Of a stretch of DNA of 11,453 nucleotides, positions 1 through 6,391 are shown piece after piece. Under the pieces are notes generated by a model that searched no databases, was not told the DNA's origin, and saw only the letters and a program-made list of their open reading frames with translations. The stretch's first letter is position 1. Each line of letters starts with the position of its first letter. The translations under genes and the position numbers were made by a program. Source of the DNA: CAXBID01 sp963975495 (GTDB lineage: Bacteria; Bacteroidota; Bacteroidia; Flavobacteriales; Flavobacteriaceae); assembly GCA_963975495.1 (NCBI GenBank), contig CAXBID010000112.1, positions 1-11,453 of the forward strand. The letters run 5' to 3'.

Positions 1-19
1 AAAATTAAACACCGTTTTA
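1..19. repeat. Truncated copy of the repeat-array linker
   Basis: The first 19 bases match the A/T-rich linker that also precedes the next two repeat units (at 120-138, identical, and at 530-549, with small changes). The array therefore probably continues beyond the left edge of the window. Confidence 0.7.
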
Positions 20-110
20 GTCATATCGAAATGAGGAACGATTGAGACATCGCATGATTCTTTGGAGACCCTTAATATCGTTATGTGATTTCTCCTAGCG
101 TCGAAATGAC
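20..110. repeat. Inverted-arm repeat unit A (short form)
   Basis: The left arm (20-55) begins GTCATATCGAAATGAG and ends GAGACATCGCAT. The right arm (83-110) reads ATGTGATTTCTC... and ends TCGAAATGAC. The arms are imperfect inverted repeats: both ends pair (GTCAT-TCGA with TCGA-ATGAC, and GAG-ATC-CAT with ATG-GAT-CTC) while the middle differs. A 27-bp centre (56-82) separates them. The unit is almost identical to unit C at 550-641, with one substitution and one single-base indel, both in the centre. Similar GTCATTTCGA...GAGAAATC palindromes are dispersed in flavobacterial genomes as far as I recall. I see no coding potential. Confidence 0.85.
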
Positions 111-138
111 CTTAATACTAAAATTAAACACCGTTTTA
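111..138. repeat. Linker between repeat units A and B
   Basis: This 28-bp spacer starts CTTAATACT and ends CCGTTTTAG. A close copy lies at 522-549 between units B and C. Because the linker is repeated along with the arms, the array looks like tandem duplication of a longer unit of about 119 bp, not independent insertion of three palindromes. Confidence 0.7.
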
Positions 139-521
139 GTCATATCGAAATGAGGAACGATTGAGACATCGCATTAAAAAACCTGATTGTTTAATGTTTC
201 CCAATTAGGATTAAAATCTGAAATAAGTTTATTTTTCTTTTCCCGTCGCCATTTTTTTAATTCTTTTTCTCTTAAAATCCCTTGTCTAGGAAATTCGTAG
301 GTTTCATAATAAACCAAATAAATGCAATTATATTTGCCCGCAAAAGATTTTTTTGAATTTTGACTATCGAAATAATGTTGCGATAATCTATTCTGAATAT
401 TATTGGCAAAACCTATATATAAGGTTGTTCGGTATTTATTTGTTGTGATGTAAACGAAGAAACGATGTTGCATAAATAGTTTTTTTTTCTGTTATGTGAT
501 TTCTCCTAACGTCGAAATGAT
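139..521. mobile_element. Repeat unit B carrying a GIY-YIG nuclease gene (candidate mobile element)
   Basis: The left arm at 139-174 is identical to those of units A and C. The right arm at 494-521 differs from theirs at two positions. In place of the 27-28 bp centre of the other units, the arms enclose 319 bp (175-493) occupied almost entirely by a GIY-YIG gene read leftwards. The gene's stop codon shares base 174 with the end of the left arm, and its start lies 20 bp from the right arm. The fit is too tight to look accidental. I infer that the gene and arms form one element and that units A and C are gene-less derivatives, by analogy with MITEs or REPINs. Mobility is not shown by this sequence alone. 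Confidence 0.55.
174..473 (-). CDS. GIY-YIG nuclease family protein (UPF0213/YhbQ-like), inside a repeat element
   Basis: A 99-residue single-domain protein, the usual length for stand-alone GIY-YIG proteins of this type. The GIY-YIG signature is visible as VYIT (residues 7-10) and LYIG (18-21). The expected active-site arginine is R29 in IQNRLSQH, and the catalytic-type glutamate is E69 in the ILREKELKKW segment, so the enzyme appears intact. Family members are metal-dependent DNA nucleases; the cellular role of this small subgroup is poorly defined. The ATG at 473 follows an A-rich stretch instead of a Shine-Dalgarno, which is normal for this phylum. I see no -7 box upstream. The gene is bracketed by the two arms of a repeat that also exists nearby without the gene, so the protein may act on that repeat. 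That role is inference. Confidence 0.88.
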   Translation of the reverse strand: MQHRFFVYITTNKYRTTLYIGFANNIQNRLSQHYFDSQNSKKSFAGKYNCIYLVYYETYEFPRQGILREKELKKWRREKKNKLISDFNPNWETLNNQVF

Positions 522-549
522 TTTAATACTAAAAACTAAACACGTTTTA

Positions 550-641
550 GTCATATCGAAATGAGGAACGATTGAGACATCGCATGATTCTTTGGGAGAC
601 CCTTACTATCGTTATGTGATTTCTCCTAGCGTCGAAATGAC
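550..641. repeat. Inverted-arm repeat unit C (short form)
   Basis: The left arm at 550-585 and right arm at 614-641 are identical to those of unit A, with a 28-bp centre (586-613). The preceding linker (522-549) resembles that between A and B. The array ends here: after 641 the sequence changes to a small hairpin (642-657) and the end of the histidine kinase gene. The unit lies just downstream of that minus-strand operon and its transcript could fold into a stem, so it may also affect transcript ends. Confidence 0.85.
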
Positions 642-673
642 TCAATTTTGTAATTGACTACTTTAAAATTAAC

Positions 674-1471
674 TTAATATGGGTAATTTATTATAAGCGT
701 TACACCTTCATCCAGCTTTGAATTCAATTCCAAATCCGCGTTAATTAAAGCAGCCCTACTTTTCATATTTATTAATCCCGAACCTTTTTCAACGTTTTTA
801 ATATCAAATCCTTTGCCATCATCTTTAGCTATAATGATCAAGTTCTCTTTTTGATAATCTAAAGAAATATCTAAGTTTTTAGCTTCAGAATATTTAACGG
901 AATTTGATAAAAACTCCTGAAGAATTCTAAATAGAATGATTTCGTGCTTTCTATTGACGAATTCAACTTTATCGCCTTCTATTTTTAATTCAGCTGAATC
1001 GAACTTCATCTTTTTTAAGCGATTCAATTCATTGATAATCGATTTTTCAAATCCATTATTTAAAACCACTTCATTATTTAAGGTTTTTGAAAGGGCACGG
1101 ACTTCGGATAAACTTTCTTTTAAAGCTTCACTAGTGTCCTTAAATTTATCCTTAATATCATCAGTAACCTGCATTTTCAAAATGCTTAATTGCATATTAG
1201 CAAAGGATAACAACTGACCAATATTATCGTGCAACTCCCAACCAATGTTTTTAAGTGTTTGTTCTTGAGTTTCGGTTTGTGCCAGCGTTATTTCTTCTTC
1301 AAAAGCCTGCTGTTGTTTAATTCTATCTAAAAGCAATTTATTTTTTCGCTTTTGAAAAACAATAAAAAACATAATAACCAATGATGTTACAATAACCAAA
1401 ACGGCAATCATATACACCAATAAATAACGCTCTGAAGCTGTACTCGCTAATCGTTCTCCGGTTTGCACCAT
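674..1471 (-). CDS. Sensor histidine kinase, NarL/DegS type (HisKA_3 + HATPase)
   Basis: A 265-residue protein with one membrane segment (about 17-39), a coiled coil (about 45-75), and the dimerisation/phospho-acceptor motif ELHDNIGQ with H81. The C-terminal ATPase has an N-box (FLSNSVKYS with N190), a G1 box DDGKGFD (217-223) and a G2 box GSGLINMKSRA (230-240), so it should be an active kinase. There is no N-terminal sensor domain of its own. The start overlaps the end of the upstream membrane-protein gene by 25 bp, implying translational coupling and suggesting that protein is the sensing half. Kinases of this type normally phosphorylate a LuxR-family response regulator; none is present here, and the downstream side is the repeat array. 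A partner may be beyond the left edge or elsewhere. Confidence 0.9.
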   Translation of the reverse strand: MVQTGERLASTASERYLLVYMIAVLVIVTSLVIMFFIVFQKRKNKLLLDRIKQQQAFEEEITLAQTETQEQTLKNIGWELHDNIGQLLSFANMQLSILKMQVTDDIKDKFKDTSEALKESLSEVRALSKTLNNEVVLNNGFEKSIINELNRLKKMKFDSAELKIEGDKVEFVNRKHEIILFRILQEFLSNSVKYSEAKNLDISLDYQKENLIIIAKDDGKGFDIKNVEKGSGLINMKSRAALINADLELNSKLDEGVTLIINYPY

Positions 1472-2151
1472 ATTAAAGCAAAGGTAAAAGTTAAATACAT
1501 AAGTATATTAGCAAATAAGTAAATATGTCGTCTTAAATGAATGTAAACAATATCTCTATATTCACCATAAATATCATAAAATACAATTGGTGTAATAATT
1601 AACCACCAAATAAAAATAGCTGCACTGATATAGAAATTAATGGATTTATAGAAGGTCAAAATTTTATCAGTCTGTAAAACCTCGAAAAAATAAAAAGCGG
1701 TGCACATAAATATAATTACAGCACCCATAATACTAATGATTGGAAAAAACCTTAAAAAAAACAAATCCCAATTTATGAGAATGTAAATAACAGAAATAGT
1801 AAAAAAAACAAAACCAGAATATTTAATTATATTTTTAAATACTTCAGTTTTTAATATTTTGTTATAGTAAAAAACGAAAAACAAAATAGCCCCTATTTTC
1901 CAATACAATGTTGTCCACCAATAATTCTTCTCAAAAACAGTACCTTCCAAAAAACTAAGAATGCCATTGTTTCTAATAAACCTATTGTGTAAATTAATCA
2001 AATCACCAATAGAAAGGTAGCAAAGAAAAAAAACAAAATGTTTAGCAGCTGTATATTTATACTTTTTAAAAAGCAAAATGCCAGTTACAGCTGCTAAGAT
2101 TTCAATAATATTAGTGAGTAAATTATTATTTTTAATAAAAAATTCTTCCAC
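1447..2151 (-). CDS. Multi-pass membrane protein, putative sensor partner of the histidine kinase
   Basis: A 234-residue, strongly hydrophobic protein with about six or seven predicted membrane segments (roughly 13-30, 37-50, 82-97, 109-127, 132-155, 170-190 and 212-228), basic residues between segments, and no soluble domain. I do not recognise a named family. It overlaps the kinase gene by 25 bp and starts 5 bp after the stop of the preceding 170-residue protein gene, so all three are almost certainly one transcript. Kinases that lack their own input domain are often paired with a membrane protein, so a sensing or signal-transmitting role is plausible. This comes from context and not from homology. 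Confidence 0.75.
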   Translation of the reverse strand: MEEFFIKNNNLLTNIIEILAAVTGILLFKKYKYTAAKHFVFFLCYLSIGDLINLHNRFIRNNGILSFLEGTVFEKNYWWTTLYWKIGAILFFVFYYNKILKTEVFKNIIKYSGFVFFTISVIYILINWDLFFLRFFPIISIMGAVIIFMCTAFYFFEVLQTDKILTFYKSINFYISAAIFIWWLIITPIVFYDIYGEYRDIVYIHLRRHIYLFANILMYLTFTFALIWCKPEND

Positions 2152-2156
2152 TTATT

Positions 2157-2669
2157 TTAATCCTCATAATCATCTGGCCCACCGTTACCTTCATTTAGTG
2201 GTGGTACAGGTATAGTTCCGTTTCCAGGAGGTAAAAATAGATTTAAACTACTAGCTTGGGATTTGGCTTTTTTACCTGTTGGTACAATAAACATGGTGGT
2301 TAAATCTTTTTTGGTTTGTCCCGCATTTTTGCCATAAACACCTAAATATACACGAATACCTGTCATATCATACTTTATACTATCAGAATAATGTTTAGCA
2401 TAAGCTAAATAGTCATTTATATCCTCTAAAGACCAAGATACCCAACGATCATCTTGATTTCTTCCTTGTTGTTTTGCTGCGGAATCTACAGCGGCTTTTC
2501 TGAAATCTGTCCAATTCTTATTTAATACTTTTGCCTGTTTAATAGAAATAACGCCTTTTGGTTTAACAATTTTAGTATCCACTTCCATATCAATTTGACG
2601 TGGGCAAAAATAATAGGTTAATACAGCTCCAATAATAAATCCGAGAATAATATAGCTTAATTTTTTCAT
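2157..2669 (-). CDS. Membrane-anchored conserved hypothetical protein, first gene of the kinase operon
   Basis: A 170-residue protein beginning with a positively charged N-terminus and one hydrophobic segment (about 4-21), followed by a hydrophilic domain. This suggests a protein anchored in the inner membrane with the rest in the periplasm. A cysteine at 22 follows the hydrophobic stretch, but the flanking residues (TYYFC) do not form a convincing lipobox. The C-terminus is rich in Pro, Gly, Asn and Asp (from about 145: LPPGNGTIPVPPLNEG) and looks disordered. I do not recognise a domain. Its position at the head of the three-gene set suggests it contributes to the same signalling function. 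No clear TAnnTTTG box was found upstream. Confidence 0.72.
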   Translation of the reverse strand: MKKLSYIILGFIIGAVLTYYFCPRQIDMEVDTKIVKPKGVISIKQAKVLNKNWTDFRKAAVDSAAKQQGRNQDDRWVSWSLEDINDYLAYAKHYSDSIKYDMTGIRVYLGVYGKNAGQTKKDLTTMFIVPTGKKAKSQASSLNLFLPPGNGTIPVPPLNEGNGGPDDYED

Positions 2670-2726
2670 GTCTTAAAAAAGTTTTTGGTTAATAATAGCT
2701 TGGTCTAAAATAGTAAAAAGATTTAA

Positions 2727-2751
2727 TTTCCGTAAGATTATATGTCGGAAA
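2727..2751 (-). terminator. Weak intrinsic terminator-like hairpin after the CPBP gene
   Basis: TTTCCG (2727-2732) and CGGAAA (2746-2751) form a 6-bp stem with a 13-nt loop. Read on the minus strand, the stem is followed within about ten bases by a T-rich run. It lies between the end of the CPBP gene and the start of the kinase operon, where a terminator would be expected. The stem is short, so this is tentative. Confidence 0.35.
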
Positions 2752-2770
2752 ATTAAAATTCGTCGATAAA

Positions 2771-3397
2771 TTATGCTGGAAATCCAAGCATATCTCCCAT
2801 GCCAACCGTAAATAACCAGCTACCATAAATAGCGTGTTCAATTGATACTAAGAGCGTTGACTTGTTTCTTTTATAAGTGAAAGCAAATATTAACCCGCCT
2901 AAAAAAGTTAGTATTATTACTAATGTGTTTTTGAAAAATAGGTGAGCTAAAGTGAATACTACAGCATTTATAAAAATAAAAAGTTTTATGTTTGGAATTA
3001 AAGATTGATAACGTTGAAAATAGAATGTTCTATAAATTAATTCTTGAGGGTAAACGGAAAATAAACTGTAAACAAAGAGTATAAAAATCCAAAGTTTTGG
3101 CTTATTAAGCAATATATTAAAAAGCGCATCTTTATTCGTTATCCAAACAAAAAGCGTCGTTAGGATCATAATAACAAAAAGTTTTATTACTATTTCTTTC
3201 CAAAAGCGTTTCCATCTTATATTTTTTGAAACTTTGAATGATAGCTTTTCAATTTTAAGTAAAACATAGATAACGTATATGAACCCAAGAAACCCAATAA
3301 TCAATTTAATCCAAGGTGAAAAATTAATCGAGAAACTAACAGGCACCAAAATGAAAATGATAAAAAACTCGGATAACTTATATAATGTTGAATTCAT
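2771..3397 (-). CDS. CPBP-family intramembrane protease-like protein
   Basis: A 208-residue membrane protein with about six segments and the conserved motif order of the CPBP (CAAX protease and bacteriocin-processing) family. Motif 1 is QELIYR (118-123), motif 2 is FTLAH (F148, H152), and motif 3 is IEHAIYG (H188). In the classical family motif 1 is EExxxR; here the first Glu is Gln118 while E119, R123 and both histidines remain, so activity is possible but not certain. Family members cleave within the membrane, for example prenylated proteins in eukaryotes or bacteriocin-related peptides in bacteria; the substrate here is unknown. It begins 11 bp after the Lrp gene stop and is probably cotranscribed with it. 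Confidence 0.82.
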   Translation of the reverse strand: MNSTLYKLSEFFIIFILVPVSFSINFSPWIKLIIGFLGFIYVIYVLLKIEKLSFKVSKNIRWKRFWKEIVIKLFVIMILTTLFVWITNKDALFNILLNKPKLWIFILFVYSLFSVYPQELIYRTFYFQRYQSLIPNIKLFIFINAVVFTLAHLFFKNTLVIILTFLGGLIFAFTYKRNKSTLLVSIEHAIYGSWLFTVGMGDMLGFPA

Positions 3398-3408
3398 TAT
3401 GAACTAAT

Positions 3409-3867
3409 TTAAAAAGTAATAGCTGTAGCGTATTTCACTTCGTTAATTACAAACATACTATGTGTACTACCAATATGGTTAATTGTAGTTAACTTTTCTA
3501 CCATAAACTCTCTAAATGCAGCCATATCTTTTACTAAAACTTTTAGTAAATAATCGTAATCTCCACTAACATGATAACACTCTAATACTTCATTTAAATT
3601 AGCGACTTCTTTTTCAAATTTAACAACATAATCTTGGGCGTGTTGCACAAGTTTAATATGACAAAAAACAACAAAATCCCTATCAATTTTTTCTTTATTA
3701 ACTATGGCTACATAATTTTCAATAAATCCTGCTTTTTCAAGCTTCTTTATACGTTCATATACAGCCGTAACAGACAGGTTTAATTTATTGGAAAGTTCTT
3801 TATTGGTCTGTTTACTGTCCTGTTGTAAAAACTCTAATAATTTTTTATCCGTGGCATCAAATATCAT
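3409..3867 (-). CDS. Lrp/AsnC family transcriptional regulator
   Basis: A 152-residue protein of full family length. The N-terminal winged helix-turn-helix (about 5-65) includes the pattern TNKELSNKLNLSVTAVYERI, and the C-terminal RAM ligand-binding domain (about 67-150) carries the glycine-containing turn HVSGDYDYLLKV. Such proteins form dimers and octamers and sense amino acids or related metabolites. The gene diverges from a PLP-dependent sulfur amino-acid enzyme across a 157-bp AT-rich gap containing candidate operator repeats, the classical layout for an Lrp-type regulator controlling its neighbour and itself. The effector is likely an amino acid handled by that enzyme, such as methionine or cysteine; this is inference from context. 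Confidence 0.92.
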   Translation of the reverse strand: MIFDATDKKLLEFLQQDSKQTNKELSNKLNLSVTAVYERIKKLEKAGFIENYVAIVNKEKIDRDFVVFCHIKLVQHAQDYVVKFEKEVANLNEVLECYHVSGDYDYLLKVLVKDMAAFREFMVEKLTTINHIGSTHSMFVINEVKYATAITF

Positions 3868-3910
3868 AATTGAAAAATTTTCTTAAAAACCTACTGCAGC
3901 GAGCAATTTA

Positions 3911-3992
3911 CTATATATAAATCTATAATTTAATATAAATATAGTTTTATTTTCTAATTATAATACATTGTATTGTTTTTTATTCTAATTAT
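3911..3992. promoter_or_regulatory. Candidate operator region for the Lrp-type regulator
   Basis: Within the gap between the divergent regulator and lyase genes are: a loose palindrome at 3911-3944 with ends CTATAT and ATATAG; a direct repeat TTCTAATTAT at 3952-3961 and 3983-3992, spaced 31 bp, about three helical turns; and between those a perfect 13-bp palindrome AATACATTGTATT (3962-3974). Evenly phased sites around a palindrome suit an Lrp-family multimer. The region is very AT-rich, so some symmetry is expected by chance. Confidence 0.4.
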
Positions 3993-4003
3993 GTCGAATT
4001 TTG
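3973..4003 (+). promoter_or_regulatory. Candidate promoter of the gamma-lyase gene
   Basis: TTG at 3973-3975 and GAATTTTG at 3996-4003 are separated by 20 bp. The latter matches the Bacteroidota -7 consensus TAnnTTTG except for its first base. It lies 21 bp upstream of the ATG at 4025, and the -33 element overlaps the palindrome at 3962-3974, so a bound regulator could block it. Confidence 0.4.
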
Positions 4004-4024
4004 ATTTAAACAAAACTCAAAACC

Positions 4025-5227
4025 ATGGCTTTTAAACCTGCTAATAATATACAAGATTTACAATACTTTGGAGAATTTGGAGGTGTAAATCCGTCCATAT
4101 CCGATTCATCAACCTACACGTTTCTTTCTGCTAAAACCATGTTTGATACTTTTGAAGGAAATGCTGATGGTTGCTATTTGTACTCGCGCCATTCTTCACC
4201 TTCCAATTTATATTTAGGCGAAGCTTTAGCTGCTATGGAAGGCACAGAAACTGCAAATGTGTCAGCCTCTGGTATGGGAGCCATTACCCCAGTTTTATTA
4301 CAATTATGTGATGCAGGCGACCATATTATTTCCAGCAGAACGATTTACGGAGGCACCTATGCGTTTTTGAAAAACTTTGCACCACGTTTTAATATTGAAA
4401 CGGCTTTTGTTGATATTACCAATTTGGAAATTGTTGAAGCTGCAATAACTAAACGCACAAAGGTTTTGTACTGCGAATCGGTGAGCAATCCGCTATTAGA
4501 AGTTGCAGACATAAAAGGTTTATCAACAATTGCTAAAAAGCACAACCTAAAACTTGTTGTAGATAATACGTTTTCACCCTTATCCATTTCACCAGTGGTT
4601 TATGGCGCTGATGTGGTAATACATAGTCTGACCAAATTTATAAATGGTTCAAGTGATACCGTTGGTGGTGTAGTTTGTGGAACACAAGAGTTTATAAATG
4701 ACTTACGAAATGTAAATAATGGCGCTTCTATGCTATTAGGATCTACTATGGATAGTTTACGGGCTGCTTCCGTTTTAAAAAACTTAAGAACCTTACATAT
4801 TAGAATGCAGCAACACAGTAAAAATGGGTTGTTTTTAGCTGAAAAATTTGAAACTGATGGTTTAAAAACAGTATATCCAGGTTTAAAATCGCATCCATCC
4901 CATAAACTATTTAAAAGCATGATGAATGAGCAGTATGGTTATGGAGGCATGTTGACTATTGATGTAGGTTCTCTAGAAAAAGCAAACGAACTGATGGAAT
5001 TGATGCAAAATGAAAATTTGGGGTATTTAGCAGTAAGTTTAGGATTTTACAAAACCTTGTTTTCAGCTCCCGGAAGTTCCACATCATCTGAGATTCCTGA
5101 GGAAGAACAAAAAGCGATGGGATTAAGTGATGGTTTAATTCGCTTTTCAATTGGTTTAGATGCTGATATTGAACGCACTTATTCGACAATGCGAAAGTGC
5201 ATGATTGAAATTGGTGTTTTAAAATGA
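4025..5227 (+). CDS. PLP-dependent Cys/Met metabolism enzyme, probably methionine gamma-lyase-like
   Basis: A 400-residue enzyme of the Cys/Met metabolism fold (cystathionine gamma-synthase/gamma-lyase family), full length. The PLP-binding lysine is K204 in HSLTKFINGSSDTVGG. D180 (VVDNTFSPL) should contact the pyridine nitrogen, Y108 (IYGG) should stack on PLP, Y53 and R55 (YSRHSSP) should contribute to phosphate binding from the partner subunit, and R373 (IRFSIGL) should bind the substrate carboxylate. Methionine gamma-lyase would split methionine to methanethiol, 2-oxobutyrate and ammonia. The cysteine typical of classical methioninases after the YG pair is Gly110 here, so cystathionine or cysteine-conjugate lyase activity remains possible. 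The divergent Lrp-type gene probably regulates it. Confidence 0.85.
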   Translation: MAFKPANNIQDLQYFGEFGGVNPSISDSSTYTFLSAKTMFDTFEGNADGCYLYSRHSSPSNLYLGEALAAMEGTETANVSASGMGAITPVLLQLCDAGDHIISSRTIYGGTYAFLKNFAPRFNIETAFVDITNLEIVEAAITKRTKVLYCESVSNPLLEVADIKGLSTIAKKHNLKLVVDNTFSPLSISPVVYGADVVIHSLTKFINGSSDTVGGVVCGTQEFINDLRNVNNGASMLLGSTMDSLRAASVLKNLRTLHIRMQQHSKNGLFLAEKFETDGLKTVYPGLKSHPSHKLFKSMMNEQYGYGGMLTIDVGSLEKANELMELMQNENLGYLAVSLGFYKTLFSAPGSSTSSEIPEEEQKAMGLSDGLIRFSIGLDADIERTYSTMRKCMIEIGVLK

Positions 5228-5313
5228 AGACTGACCGAAGACTGAAGACCGAAGACTGAAGACTGCCTACTGATAACTGAAGACTGAAGACTGCCTACTG
5301 ATAACTGAAGACT
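5226..5313. repeat. Tandem GAAGACTGA-type repeat in a convergent gap
   Basis: The 84-bp gap between the lyase stop and the end of the convergent hydrolase gene is made of short direct repeats. A 28-bp unit starting GAAGACTGAAGACTGCC occurs twice perfectly and head to tail (5251-5278, 5279-5306). It is preceded by a degenerate run of the same GAAGACTGA words (5226-5250) and followed by a partial copy. The array overlaps both stop codons, so it defines the last bases of both genes. It has no hairpin and no T-run, so it is not a standard terminator. Confidence 0.85.
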
Positions 5314-6334
5314 ACACCCCTTTAATACGTTCCCATAAATCTGTCATGACGGTTTGCATATCATCAGTATTTGGCTTAAAAGGCTTCATATTAAGTCTGC
5401 CGTTTTCTTTATACAATAACATTCTAAACACAGATGAATTCGGGTCGGTTTCATCTAAAAGTGGATAACGTAAATCATTGTATTGATATTCATTATCTCC
5501 TATTTTATAAATACTGTAATACTGATTGCTAAACCATGCTAAATCCTTTACATCTTGAAATTCTTCTGGCTTTAAATCACGTTGTTTTGGTAACTCTATA
5601 AAATTTGAAAATCTATTTTTTGTATCAAATAAAGAATAGTTGGCTACATAATAAGCGTTATCTGTTTCAGCAATACCGTACCAAAGAATATTGTTTAATA
5701 TTGTTGGTTGGCTTGAATAACGTGCGTAATTCACGCCATTTTCCTTTAATGATTTCCTAAAAATAGAATCGATGTAAAGTTTATTTCCTAAAGTAAACAA
5801 CATATAAACAGAGCTTATGCCTAAACCTAATTTCAGCCAAAGTTTTCTTCTATTAGATTGTCGTTTAAAAAACATTAAAACAATCATACAAATTAAAAAT
5901 GGCAATGTATAAGCAGGATCTGCTACTGCAATATTATTTAATGCTACTCGATAATTAGAAAAAGGCGCAAATAATTGCGTCCCATAAGGCGTAAAACAAT
6001 CTAAAATGGGATGTGTGAATAACGACCAAAAAAATAAAAGGATCCAATCTTTTTGTGTTGTAATATGTAAGCGTTTTCCAGAATTATACAATTTAAAAAC
6101 CAACCAACCCAAAATAAATGCTGCTATAATTGCAAAGAAAATAGAATGCATAAATCCGCGATGAAACAACATCGCATCAATTTCATTTCCATAAAGCCAA
6201 CTACCTACAAAAACATCCAAATCTGGAATAGTACCACCAATAGCTCCAAAAAGCAATGCTTTATTCCCAATCTTTTTTCCTAAAATAGCTTCACCACAGG
6301 CTGCTCCTAAAACAATTTGGGTTAACGAATCCAT
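5312..6334 (-). CDS. Membrane-bound metal-dependent hydrolase, DUF457/YdjM-like
   Basis: A 340-residue protein. The N-terminal half has about four to five membrane segments and the conserved pattern of the DUF457 (LexA-binding inner-membrane hydrolase) family: MDSLTQIVLGAACGEA at the start, PDLD (37-40), HRGFMHS (58-64) and THPILDCFTPYG (107-118). The His and Asp residues are presumed metal ligands. After a further membrane segment (about 171-190) comes a soluble domain of roughly 150 residues that is not part of the core family motif. The family is named as a hydrolase by similarity; the substrate is unknown, though a link to membrane lipids is often supposed. The TAG stop lies within the tandem repeat. 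Confidence 0.85.
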   Translation of the reverse strand: MDSLTQIVLGAACGEAILGKKIGNKALLFGAIGGTIPDLDVFVGSWLYGNEIDAMLFHRGFMHSIFFAIIAAFILGWLVFKLYNSGKRLHITTQKDWILLFFWSLFTHPILDCFTPYGTQLFAPFSNYRVALNNIAVADPAYTLPFLICMIVLMFFKRQSNRRKLWLKLGLGISSVYMLFTLGNKLYIDSIFRKSLKENGVNYARYSSQPTILNNILWYGIAETDNAYYVANYSLFDTKNRFSNFIELPKQRDLKPEEFQDVKDLAWFSNQYYSIYKIGDNEYQYNDLRYPLLDETDPNSSVFRMLLYKENGRLNMKPFKPNTDDMQTVMTDLWERIKGV

Positions 6335-6355
6335 TTATAATTTTAAAATGAAATG

Positions 6356-6363
6356 CAAATGTA
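6356..6363 (-). promoter_or_regulatory. -7 box of the DUF457 hydrolase gene
   Basis: The minus-strand sequence TACATTTG is a perfect match to TAnnTTTG, 21 bp from the start codon. No clean TTG -33 element is seen at the usual distance. Confidence 0.5.
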
Positions 6364-6383
6364 AGCAACTCAAGGCATTTGCA

Positions 6384-6391
6384 TAACTTTA
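6384..6391 (+). promoter_or_regulatory. Possible -7 box for the NhaC-family gene
   Basis: TAACTTTA differs from TAnnTTTG only in the last base. If it is used, transcription would start within the first codons of the annotated frame, which favours translation from the inner ATG at 6425. No -33 TTG is obvious. Confidence 0.3.

Noticed and set aside
174..473. Homing endonuclease in a self-splicing intron
   Set aside because: The gene does not interrupt any coding sequence or RNA gene, and no intron core is visible. The small single-domain protein lacks the DNA-recognition part typical of intron-encoded GIY-YIG enzymes.
1..641. CRISPR array
   Set aside because: The repeats are inverted-arm units with a near-identical centre and a conserved linker. 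There are no unique spacers of even length and no cas genes.
642..657. Terminator of the kinase operon
   Set aside because: TCAATT/AATTGA is a clean but very weak A/T stem without a T-run in the direction of transcription; the adjacent repeat arm could serve equally well.
936..1217. Plus-strand reading frame inside the histidine kinase gene
   Set aside because: It is antisense to well-supported kinase motifs and its translation matches nothing recognisable.
4357..5189. Minus-strand frames inside the gamma-lyase gene
   Set aside because: They lie opposite a full-length enzyme with all catalytic residues and have no recognisable features.
5226..5313. Bidirectional terminator between the convergent genes
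   Set aside because: The sequence is a direct tandem repeat with no stable stem and no T-run in either direction.
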